DNA of 5,097 nucleotides, from positions 1-5,097 of the forward strand of contig JAKBTR010000023.1 of assembly GCA_021844275.1 (NCBI GenBank), written 5' to 3'. Positions 1 to 5,097 of this stretch are shown here, in pieces. The notes under the pieces are model-generated. The model saw nothing but the letters and a program-made list of their open reading frames with translations, was not told where the DNA came from and ran no database searches. A program made the position numbers and the translations under genes. Positions within the stretch are counted from its first letter, which is position 1, and the number at the start of each line of letters is the position of its first letter. Source of the stretch: Nitrospirota bacterium (lineage in GTDB: Bacteria; Nitrospirota_A; Leptospirillia; Leptospirillales; Leptospirillaceae).

Positions 1-1446
1 GACTTGCCACAGAGAGAGAGGCATCGCCAAAATCCAGTCCCAGGAGTTTGCGAGAAAAAGTGTGCCGCCGACAATGGTCGGACTGATGATCCCCATGCGA
101 CCTCCGATGCGTTTTTTGGACAATTCTTTCCCGGATTCTGGATCCAGAACATACACATAATCCTCGCCGGCGATAAAAAGACGCCCGTCGGCGAAGGTTG
201 GGGCCGAACGGGCGGAAGCCATCCGGTTCCATCTCCAGATCCGTTTTCCTGTTTTCAGTTCCCGTGCTTCATAGTCACCATTAACGGGCGAACCGACATA
301 GACGATGTCTCCCGCGATCATGGGAACGCCTCCCTTGAATGCCGGTGGACGAGGTCCCCGTCGCATCTTTTTCTGCCAAAGGGTTCTTCCGGTTTTCGCA
401 TCGAACGCGACGATCACCGGTCGAAGAGAAACGTCTTTCCCGTTCTTTTCCGGTCGGGTGACTGTATCCATTACGACGATCCCCCGTGAAACGGCCGGAG
501 AGACGTCTCCCATGCCCGTGTTGGCGGCACCACGAATCGTACGACTCCACAGCACCTTGCCGGTTCTGGCATCCAGACTGTAAAGACGCGGGGGTACTGC
601 CATCGACAGAAAAATCCTTCCGGCAGAATAGGCCGGACTCGACATGTTGTCGTTTCCCTTCAGGCGAGTCGTCCACAAGGATTTTCCAGTCCGTCGGTCG
701 AGCGCGTGCACACTCCCGGAACCAGTCGCAAAATACAGGACGTTTTTATGAATGGCTGGAGTCGGCATCGCTTCTCCGACCGATCCATGATGCCAGAGCA
801 CATGTCCGGTTTTTCGATCCAGAGCATAGATCCCGTTGTAACTGACATCCATCCCCCGAACCGCATATCCCGTCGCACGATAACGGACGACATTGGCGAA
901 ATTGAATCCGACCCCACCGGCAGAAAGATACACAAATCGACCTTTCACGATCGGGTTGCCCATCAGATGATTTCCGACCGGACTCGTCCTCCAGATAAGC
1001 TGCCCGGTCCTGGCGTTCAGGGCATAAGCGAACATGTCGTCGGATTCGGCATAAACGATACCATCCACGACGGAAACACCCAGGGCATTGCCATAAAACT
1101 GCGTCTGGACCGCTGCCGCTTCAATTTTTCCATCGGTGCGGCTGCCAAACGGCTCTTTTTCCTGAAGCGGCCAGGCGCGCGCTTCCGCAAATCGCCACCC
1201 TGCTCCGTCATAAAACCAGGAGGGGCCACCCTTCTTTTGATGAAAAGAGGCGTTATGTTCCGGGTTTTCGTTCATCTGTTCCCAGGCTCCGGGACCAAAA
1301 AACCGGTCCGCTCCCACCGGGGCGTTCTGGGGGAGATAGACTCTGGAAAAAGGACCTCCCGGAGCAACCGGCAAAGGATCGGCCGAGAGAGGATTCTCTT
1401 GTCCGCTCAGGACAAAACAGCAGAACAGAAGAATTCCCCTAATCAT
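1..1446 (-). CDS. Secreted PQQ-type beta-propeller repeat protein, 3' end outside the window
   Basis: The frame is open for 482 codons from ATG at 1446 to base 1 with no stop, so the C-terminus is missing. Residues 1-22 form a Sec signal peptide (hydrophobic ILLFCCFVL core, likely cleavage after LSA at residue 22); there is no lipobox, so the protein is probably periplasmic. At least seven blade motifs of the type 'alD..TGk.lW' are visible, near residues 139-152, 206-218, 246-258, 288-300, 345-357, 392-404 and 431-442. Residues about 30-110 are rich in aromatic residues and Gly and show no repeat. The family includes BamB, quinoprotein dehydrogenases and scaffold propellers. It is unlike BamB in being longer and not lipidated. 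I see no Cys in the mature part, so the vicinal Cys pair of methanol-dehydrogenase-type enzymes is absent. The ligand and reaction are unknown. An AGAGGA ribosome-binding site at 1455-1460 lies 8 nt before the ATG. No clear promoter is visible in the 65 nt after the preceding terminator. Confidence 0.9.
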   Translation of the reverse strand, partial: MIRGILLFCCFVLSGQENPLSADPLPVAPGGPFSRVYLPQNAPVGADRFFGPGAWEQMNENPEHNASFHQKKGGPSWFYDGAGWRFAEARAWPLQEKEPFGSRTDGKIEAAAVQTQFYGNALGVSVVDGIVYAESDDMFAYALNARTGQLIWRTSPVGNHLMGNPIVKGRFVYLSAGGVGFNFANVVRYRATGYAVRGMDVSYNGIYALDRKTGHVLWHHGSVGEAMPTPAIHKNVLYFATGSGSVHALDRRTGKSLWTTRLKGNDNMSSPAYSAGRIFLSMAVPPRLYSLDARTGKVLWSRTIRGAANTGMGDVSPAVSRGIVVMDTVTRPEKNGKDVSLRPVIVAFDAKTGRTLWQKKMRRGPRPPAFKGGVPMIAGDIVYVGSPVNGDYEARELKTGKRIWRWNRMASARSAPTFADGRLFIAGEDYVYVLDPESGKELSKKRIGGRMGIISPTIVGGTLFLANSWDWILAMPLSLWQV

Positions 1447-1510
1447 TGAGTCTTTCCTCTTTCTTTTCACAATGCTCACGACACACCTCGCTCTCGGGGG
1501 ATCACCCTCA

Positions 1511-1548
1511 CAAAACAAAAACGGGCACCCCCCAAGAAAGTGCCCGTT
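1511..1548 (-). terminator. Intrinsic (rho-independent) terminator of the Spy-like gene
   Basis: Read on the minus strand, a perfect 9-bp stem AACGGGCAC/GTGCCCGTT (arms 1540-1548 and 1520-1528) encloses an 11-nt loop and runs straight into a T-rich tail (TTTTTGTTTTG, down to about 1511). It begins 29 nt after the stop of the Spy-like gene. The plus-strand side has no T-tract, so it works for minus-strand transcription only. It separates the Spy-like gene from the propeller gene, which must then have its own promoter or depend on readthrough. Confidence 0.9.
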
Positions 1549-1577
1549 CGCTGAAAACTTCTTCCTTGTTTCATGAA

Positions 1578-2072
1578 TTACATGCGGTGTCCAGACTCCA
1601 TCATTCCGTGATGCATCATCATCATTTCCCGCCAGAGTTTTTTGACTTCCTCATACTGTTTCGGCGAAAGAATCAGATGCGCCCGGGAAACCATATCGGC
1701 ATAGCTGTGCAGAATGAGCTTCTTGTGTTCGAGGATCTTGTCCATGTCTTTCTTGACATCGGACGTATCGATCTTCCGGTGCATCATGTCGTTCATGATG
1801 TCGAGGTGCAGGACTTTGATGTCCGCTTTTTCCATGATAACCGTCTTTCGGAAGGACTCCTTGAGTTTCATCAGACGATTGACCTGATCCCGGGACAATC
1901 CCAGGCGATCCTGATTCATCAGATAAAAAGGGATAGGTCCACCATGCATCATCATATGCATCATCATCCGATGGTGATCCATGTGGGCTTCTGCCCGGGT
2001 CACCCCGGAAAATCCGATGATTCCTGCCGCCATCACAAAAACGAAGATCGCTGCGATTTTACCTCTCAACAT
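1578..2072 (-). CDS. Spy/CpxP-like periplasmic Met/His-rich protein (LTXXQ-type)
   Basis: This 164-residue protein has a Sec signal peptide (residues 1-29, Lys/Arg start, hydrophobic 6-23, cleavage after AEA). The mature form is therefore about 135 residues, mostly helical and soluble in the periplasm. Two degenerate LTXXQ-type motifs, LSRDQ (59-63) and LSPKQ (135-139), about 76 residues apart, match the repeat pattern of the Spy/CpxP/ZraP family of periplasmic chaperones and metal-stress proteins. The ends are unusual: residues 30-43 are almost all Met and His, and 150-164 contain MMMMHH and a terminal GHRM. I count 22 Met and 13 His in the mature chain and no Cys, which suggests binding of Cu(I), Ag(I) or another soft metal (inference). 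The start at 2072 is chosen over an upstream in-frame ATG at 2144 because a strong GGAGGAG site sits just before it and the signal peptide begins there. It follows the kinase gene by 121 nt and ends at an intrinsic terminator. Confidence 0.85.
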   Translation of the reverse strand: MLRGKIAAIFVFVMAAGIIGFSGVTRAEAHMDHHRMMMHMMMHGGPIPFYLMNQDRLGLSRDQVNRLMKLKESFRKTVIMEKADIKVLHLDIMNDMMHRKIDTSDVKKDMDKILEHKKLILHSYADMVSRAHLILSPKQYEEVKKLWREMMMMHHGMMESGHRM

Positions 2073-2075
2073 GTT

Positions 2076-2082
2076 CTCCTCC
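2076..2082 (-). promoter_or_regulatory. Strong ribosome-binding site that sets the Spy-like gene start
   Basis: GGAGGAG on the minus strand lies 3 nt before ATG at 2072, with the GGAGG core 5 nt away. The longer in-frame starts at 2144 and 2084 lack such a site and would put a Phe-rich leader in front of a perfect signal peptide. Confidence 0.85.
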
Positions 2083-2092
2083 ATTGCAAAAC

Positions 2093-2121
2093 AATATAGG
2101 GGTTTCACGAAGGGAAGAAAC
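2093..2121 (-). promoter_or_regulatory. Weak candidate proximal promoter of the Spy-like gene
   Basis: A TATATT hexamer at 2093-2098 resembles a sigma70 -10 element, but the best -35 at 16-18 nt spacing (GTTTCT or TTTCTT, around 2115-2121) is poor. A start here would leave a leader of only about 15 nt before the ATG. It competes with the upstream candidate at 2147-2180. Confidence 0.2.
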
Positions 2122-2128
2122 GCGAACC
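2101..2128 (-). repeat. Imperfect inverted repeat (possible leader hairpin or operator)
   Basis: On the minus strand GGTTCGCG (2121-2128) can pair with CGTGAAACC (2101-2109) across an 11-nt pyrimidine-rich loop, giving eight pairs including one G-U, with one bulged A. It lies 29 nt upstream of the Spy-like ATG. It could be a hairpin in the mRNA leader or a protein-binding palindrome. There is no following T-tract, so it is not an intrinsic terminator. Confidence 0.35.
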
Positions 2129-2146
2129 TCCCCTCACCACGCATCT

Positions 2147-2180
2147 TTTATCACACAACATTCTGGAAAAAAGATGGAAA
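2147..2180 (-). promoter_or_regulatory. Candidate response-regulator box plus extended -10 upstream of the Spy-like gene
   Basis: On the minus strand the direct repeat TTTCCA-N5-TTTCCA (2175-2180 and 2164-2169) has an 11-bp period. Exactly 11 nt later comes TGTGATAAA, an extended -10-like element (TGN plus GATAAA at 2147-2152). The repeat covers the place of a -35 hexamer, and no good -35 is present. OmpR/PhoB-family regulators bind tandem repeats of 10-11 bp period, and in PhoB promoters the box replaces the -35 at about this distance. The regulator encoded just upstream (3630-4298) belongs to that family. A start near 2140 would give a leader of about 68 nt that includes the inverted repeat at 2101-2128. 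Function is inferred from geometry only. Confidence 0.4.
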
Positions 2181-2193
2181 GAGGGATTCAATT

Positions 2194-3618
2194 TTAAATC
2201 GGAAGCTCGATCAGAAGTTCGGTTCCTGTCTGCTCCAGTCCGGCTTCCTTCAGGTTCCGCACGGACAGGGATCCTCCGTGAACACGGACGATTGCCGCCA
2301 TAATGACGGACCCAAGCCCGAGGGAAATCTCCGAATCCGACAACGTCCGATCGATGGAAAAACGCCTCGTCCGTCGTTTTCCGAACGTTGCTGCTTCTTC
2401 CGGCTCAATACCAGGACCATCGTCGAGAACCCGGACTCGGGCCCGATAGAGACCATCTTCCATCTTGACCTTTTCGACGGTCACCTCGACAGAGGTCCGC
2501 GCGTACTTTCGAGCGTTTTGCAGGGCATTTCTGAAGAGTCTCTTGAGCAGAATCGGATCCCCGATGACCTTGACCGATTTTTGATCGGACAGGAGCCTGC
2601 TGGAAAGTAAAGGTTTCTTTTTCAGGTCGTTTTCTTCCCGTTGCTGAATCTCGGTCTTGAGGAGCTGCGTGATGTCCACTTCTTCCGCCGTTTTTCGGTA
2701 TCGGGGATCTCCCACTTCCGCAATAAAAAACAGATCATCGATCATACGCAGGAAATAGTGGCTTTCCGCCTGTATGATCCGGACAAACCGCTCCCGGTCT
2801 TCTTCGGACATGGCTCTGCCATGGGAAAGAAGAGTATCGACGGACGCCCGGAGACTCGTCATTGGAGTCCGAAGATCATGCCCCAGTTCCTGCAACAGCT
2901 CCTGCCGCGCCCGGTCCGTCTCTTCGACGCGCGCAACCAGGCGTTCGATCGCGTCTGCCATCCGGTTAAAATCGGTCATGAGACTGCCCGCTTCGTCGAG
3001 GCGGGAAATCGGAAACCTGGCTTTCAGGTCTCCCCGCTCAAGACGCCCAAGCACGTCTTTCGCCTGCAGGGATTTTTGGCGAAGGTAGACGAATGTGATC
3101 AACAGGCCCGCGAAGGCGGAGGCCGCCATCGTTCCGAAAAGGAAGACGGACTGACCGAGAAGAGTGCGCTGAATGGCACCGGCATTGGGGATTCGTACCA
3201 TGAGAAAAGTGGGGACATAAGAATCCAGCCGGATGATCATGTAGTCCGGCGTCAGATGAAAGGGGCGATAGTGGGCGACGATACCATGAATCTTCCGGGG
3301 TTTGACCAGGGATTTCCACTCTACCGGAAGAGGTCCGTAAGGAGATGTTTCGGCATAGATCCCGCCGTCTTGTCCCACGATCCAGACAGGCATGATCCCG
3401 AGCCCCAGTTTAATGCGCATCGCCTCGAAGATCTGAAGTGTCGCCTGATAGGACCCTCCCCGTTCGACCACTCTCGCCATGAATTTCAGGGCGGGATTCT
3501 GAACGGGACCTTCTCCGGCCTCGTTCAGACTGCGGATTCCCGTAATGATCGCGGCTCCCAGAACAAACGAGACGGAAAGGCTGATGAGAAGGAATTGCAA
3601 GAAAAGCTTTCGGTTCAA
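2194..3618 (-). CDS. HAMP-domain sensor histidine kinase
   Basis: This 474-residue inner-membrane kinase senses an envelope signal and phosphorylates the regulator encoded just before it. Order of parts: transmembrane segment 1 (about 5-27), a periplasmic sensor of about 125 residues (28-151), transmembrane segment 2 (about 152-179), HAMP linker (about 180-232), dimerization/phosphoacceptor helix with LGHDLRTP (phosphoacceptor His247), and an ATPase domain. The ATPase domain has an N-box (LFRNALQNARKY, Asn364 and Asn368), G1 box DDGPGI (399-404) and a G2-like region with GLG at 434-436 leading to HGG (447-449). The G2 box reads SLGLGS where GxGLGL is usual, so the first Gly and last Leu are replaced. 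The start is TTG at 3618: it places the first membrane helix right at the N-terminus, and AGGA at 3628-3631 lies 9 nt upstream. The next in-frame Met is residue 47, beyond that helix. The gene begins 11 nt after the regulator stop. The ligand is unknown; the sensor carries His111, His116 and His121. Confidence 0.95.
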   Translation of the reverse strand: MNRKLFLQFLLISLSVSFVLGAAIITGIRSLNEAGEGPVQNPALKFMARVVERGGSYQATLQIFEAMRIKLGLGIMPVWIVGQDGGIYAETSPYGPLPVEWKSLVKPRKIHGIVAHYRPFHLTPDYMIIRLDSYVPTFLMVRIPNAGAIQRTLLGQSVFLFGTMAASAFAGLLITFVYLRQKSLQAKDVLGRLERGDLKARFPISRLDEAGSLMTDFNRMADAIERLVARVEETDRARQELLQELGHDLRTPMTSLRASVDTLLSHGRAMSEEDRERFVRIIQAESHYFLRMIDDLFFIAEVGDPRYRKTAEEVDITQLLKTEIQQREENDLKKKPLLSSRLLSDQKSVKVIGDPILLKRLFRNALQNARKYARTSVEVTVEKVKMEDGLYRARVRVLDDGPGIEPEEAATFGKRRTRRFSIDRTLSDSEISLGLGSVIMAAIVRVHGGSLSVRNLKEAGLEQTGTELLIELPI

Positions 3619-3627
3619 AATGCGTCG

Positions 3628-3631
3628 TCCT
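3628..3631 (-). promoter_or_regulatory. Ribosome-binding site of the kinase, overlapping the regulator stop codon
   Basis: AGGA overlaps the TAG stop of the response regulator (3630-3632) and lies 9 nt before the TTG start of the kinase. The arrangement implies translational coupling, and the TTG start suggests the kinase is made at a lower level than the regulator. Confidence 0.6.
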
Positions 3632-4298
3632 AGGCTTCCAGGCGATAGCCGACACCATAAACCGGTTGGATCTGGATCCGGTTGTCGGCGATTTCCCGTA
3701 TTTTTTTTCTCAGGTGAGAAAGATGGGAATCGATCGTACGGTCATACATTTCCGACTGGTCGGACAAGGCGTCGAGAATCTCTTCCCGGGTGACCACCTC
3801 CCCGCCTCTCTTGACCAGAATACTAAGAATCTCAAACTCCTTTCGCCCCAGAGCAAGCTCCGCGTCTTCGACCCACGCGATCCGTTCAGACTTGTTGACG
3901 CGGATGTTCCGGTAGGTCAACCAGGTGTTCCGGTTGGTTTTCCTTTCCACCATACGGTCCATTCTGGCCGTCAGTTCATCGAGGCCGAACGGTTTTCGGA
4001 TATAATCGTCCGCCCCCATGGACAAGGCCTGTACGGCCGACGGCTCGTCCGTACGAGCCGTCACCATAAGGATTGGGACAACGCTGTCTTTTTCTCGAAT
4101 TCGCTTGCAAAGCTCGAACCCGGTGCCATCGGGAAGCTGGACATCCAGGAGGATCATGTCATATCTCCCTTCCGACAAACATTTCCAGCCGTCCGACAGA
4201 GAGGCGACAGAATCGATCGAATACCCCCTGTATGGCAGGCTCATCACAAGTGTCTGGGAAATGACCGGATCGTCTTCGACCAGAAGAATATGCTTCAT
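3630..4298 (-). CDS. OmpR/PhoB-family response regulator
   Basis: This 222-residue cytoplasmic DNA-binding regulator is the partner of the adjacent kinase. The receiver domain (about 2-116) has the acidic pair Asp9/Asp10, phosphoacceptor Asp52 in LLDVQLPDG, Thr80 in MVTAR and Lys102 in RKPF; all active-site residues are present. A winged-helix output domain (about 128-221) shows LGRKEFEIL (150-158), the recognition-helix stretch DRTIDSHLSHLRKKI (186-200) and a wing ending VYGVGYRLE (213-221), typical of OmpR/PhoB regulators. Length is normal for the family. ATG at 4298 has GGAG (4308-4311) 9 nt upstream. The gene follows the lipoprotein gene by 54 nt and precedes the kinase by 11 nt, the usual regulator-kinase order. 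A likely target is the direct repeat upstream of the Spy-like gene (inference). The CpxR, CusR or other subgroup cannot be assigned by eye. Confidence 0.96.
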   Translation of the reverse strand: MKHILLVEDDPVISQTLVMSLPYRGYSIDSVASLSDGWKCLSEGRYDMILLDVQLPDGTGFELCKRIREKDSVVPILMVTARTDEPSAVQALSMGADDYIRKPFGLDELTARMDRMVERKTNRNTWLTYRNIRVNKSERIAWVEDAELALGRKEFEILSILVKRGGEVVTREEILDALSDQSEMYDRTIDSHLSHLRKKIREIADNRIQIQPVYGVGYRLEA

Positions 4299-4352
4299 GC
4301 GTCCAATCTCCAGAAGAACTGGTCTGACACCAGCAATTCTGCCGTCGAAGGT

Positions 4353-5009
4353 TCAATAGCGGATTTGCTGAACCCGGGACCAGCATACCCGGTTGTTGGA
4401 AAAATCCAACGCCTCCAGATGGGCGGATATCACTCTTCCCCCTTCTCTGGAAAAACGAGCCACCACGCCAAAATCCGCACCGATAAGGTGACCGGGAGAA
4501 TGAATGGTGGAATTGCTGGCGTGTTGCATCTGGTAGAGGCGCTCCGAGGACAGGGCCCGTCGTTTGGCTTCCGAAGCAGTCACGTACTGGACTGACCGGG
4601 AGTTGACCAAACGGTCCACCAGAAATTCCCGAAACAGGATCATGGCGCGTCTGGCATCCTCCATGTTCTGAAAACGACGACGGGAAAGACTCCCCCCCAA
4701 TCCGGTTTCCGGGGGACGATGAAAGCTTCCACCGACCTCACCCACTTCAACCGCCGGATAGGTTTTTCGCGGTTCGCAACGAGCCAGTCCCCGAATCAGA
4801 TCCATTCCCGTCATTCTTGCCGCTTCTCGAATGCCAACCTGTCCGTTCCCTGCAGAACCCGTGGCACACCCTCCTTGAAACAACAGAGCTAAAAGGATAG
4901 CCAAAACGGGATACCATGAACTTTTTCTCCCTGCTCTTCTCTCCAGCTCTCCCTCCGGAATGAGAATCCCATTTCTTTGTTTCATTCTTCGAGCGAATCC
5001 TTCAGGCAT
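4353..5009 (-). CDS. Putative lipoprotein resembling penicillin-binding-protein activator LpoB
   Basis: This protein has up to 218 residues. A basic stretch (RRAGRK) precedes a hydrophobic segment (about 34-45) ending in QGGC, with Cys48 the likely lipidated residue. The lipobox is imperfect, with Gln at -3 in place of Leu, so it is probable rather than certain. The rest resembles the LpoB/TolB-N-like fold of lipoproteins that reach from the outer membrane to activate peptidoglycan synthases: a strand around 86-91 (AVEVGEV), a helix FREFLVDRLVNS (126-137), SVQYVTASEAKRR (139-151), a GADFGVVARFS strand (177-187) and the closing pattern 'lealdfsnnrvcWs' (198-211), equivalent to the 'L.lvqTGeiiWs' end of E. 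coli LpoB. The assignment is from memory of that pattern. The start is uncertain: ATG at 5009 has no ribosome-binding site, while ATG at 4985 (residue 9) has AAGGA about 12 nt upstream and still keeps the signal peptide. It begins 49 nt after the tRNA and may share transcription with the regulator-kinase pair. Confidence 0.75.
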   Translation of the reverse strand: MPEGFARRMKQRNGILIPEGELERRAGRKSSWYPVLAILLALLFQGGCATGSAGNGQVGIREAARMTGMDLIRGLARCEPRKTYPAVEVGEVGGSFHRPPETGLGGSLSRRRFQNMEDARRAMILFREFLVDRLVNSRSVQYVTASEAKRRALSSERLYQMQHASNSTIHSPGHLIGADFGVVARFSREGGRVISAHLEALDFSNNRVCWSRVQQIRY

Positions 5010-5058
5010 TGGTCAGTGCATATGGCGATCGGAAAAACGATAGGATTGGCTGGATTTT

Positions 5059-5097
5059 TGGTCGGGGCGAAAGGATTTGAACCTTCGACTCCCTGCT
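5059..5097 (-). tRNA. tRNA-Pro, 3' part only (5' part lies beyond the window)
   Basis: Read on the minus strand, the sequence runs from position 38 of a tRNA to its end: A, anticodon-stem 3' strand GCAGG, variable loop GAGTC, T-stem GAAGG, T-loop TTCAAAT, T-stem CCTTT, acceptor 3' strand CGCCCCG, discriminator A and an encoded CCA (ending at 5059). The T-stem pairs in full, with one G-U. The acceptor strand implies a 5' end CGGGGCG, so a C1-G72 pair with A73, which is characteristic of bacterial proline tRNAs. The anticodon itself is outside the window, so the isoacceptor cannot be stated. No clear terminator follows. Confidence 0.9.

Noticed and set aside
1..1446. Calling the propeller gene bamB because the context looks like envelope stress
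   Set aside because: The protein is longer than BamB (over 482 residues), has no lipobox and carries an extra N-terminal segment.
706..1449. Long plus-strand open frame opposite the propeller gene
   Set aside because: It is the antisense shadow of a frame with seven clear blade motifs and a signal peptide. Its translation has no recognisable domain and is rich in Arg, His and Pro, as expected of antisense.
1611..1970. CAT-triplet runs as a microsatellite or CRISPR-like repeat
   Set aside because: The runs are two short codon tracts at either end of the Spy-like gene, in frame as Met/His codons, with no regular repeat-spacer pattern.
1446..2099. Plus-strand open frame with His-rich stretches (HHHF, HHHMHHH)
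   Set aside because: The His runs come from reading CAT repeats that encode Met on the other strand. The minus-strand protein has a signal peptide, a strong ribosome-binding site and a terminator.
2641..3633. Plus-strand open frame of 330 codons opposite the histidine kinase
   Set aside because: The minus strand encodes an intact kinase with all catalytic boxes. The plus frame shows no domain, membrane segment or plausible start site.
3841..3850. Ten-base match (tttcgcccca) to the 3' part of the tRNA, as a possible attachment-site copy
   Set aside because: The match is short, lies inside the conserved response-regulator gene and does not extend into the rest of the tRNA end; chance is the better explanation.
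4319..4333. Small perfect hairpin CTGGT-GTCAG-ACCAG upstream of the response regulator
   Set aside because: The stem is only 5 bp with no T-tract directly after it. It is too short to call a terminator or operator without conservation data.
3666..4595. Plus-strand open frame of 309 codons spanning the regulator and part of the lipoprotein gene
   Set aside because: It crosses two well-supported minus-strand genes and the gap between them, and shows no recognisable motif.

Overview
This window comes from a Gram-negative bacterium. The evidence is three exported or membrane-anchored envelope proteins (a lipoprotein with a lipobox-like Cys, a Sec-exported Met/His-rich protein and a Sec-exported beta-propeller) and a classical two-component system. 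Base composition looks moderately GC-rich by eye, and one gene starts with TTG. The sequence alone does not fix the genus. An iron- or metal-exposed acidophile of the Nitrospirota (Leptospirillum type) would fit the Met/His-rich periplasmic protein, but this is a weak inference.

Everything lies on the minus strand, so the biological reading order runs from high to low coordinates. First is the 3' part of a tRNA-Pro gene cut by the window edge (5059-5097). Next is a probable outer-membrane lipoprotein that resembles the penicillin-binding-protein activator LpoB (4353-5009). It is followed by an OmpR/PhoB-family response regulator (3630-4298) and a HAMP-containing sensor histidine kinase (2194-3618). 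The kinase starts at a TTG codon 11 nt after the regulator stop, so the two are almost certainly translated together. A 121-nt regulatory gap follows, then a Spy/CpxP-like periplasmic protein with extraordinary Met/His-rich ends (1578-2072). A clear minus-strand intrinsic terminator (1511-1548) closes this unit. The last gene is a secreted PQQ-type beta-propeller protein (1-1446) that runs off the left edge without a stop. No plus-strand gene is credible, and no stretch over 300 bases lacks a gene.

The central idea is a compact envelope or metal-stress module: an inner-membrane sensor, its regulator and a periplasmic helical Met/His-rich protein that may be both target and feedback partner, as CpxP is for CpxA. 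The gap before the Spy-like gene contains a direct repeat TTTCCA-N5-TTTCCA (11-bp period). It lies 11 nt upstream of an extended -10-like element, which is the geometry used by PhoB/OmpR-type activators. This makes autologous control of the Spy-like gene by the neighbouring regulator a concrete, testable proposal. The LpoB-like lipoprotein upstream hints that cell-wall synthesis may belong to the same physiological theme, but this rests on adjacency only.
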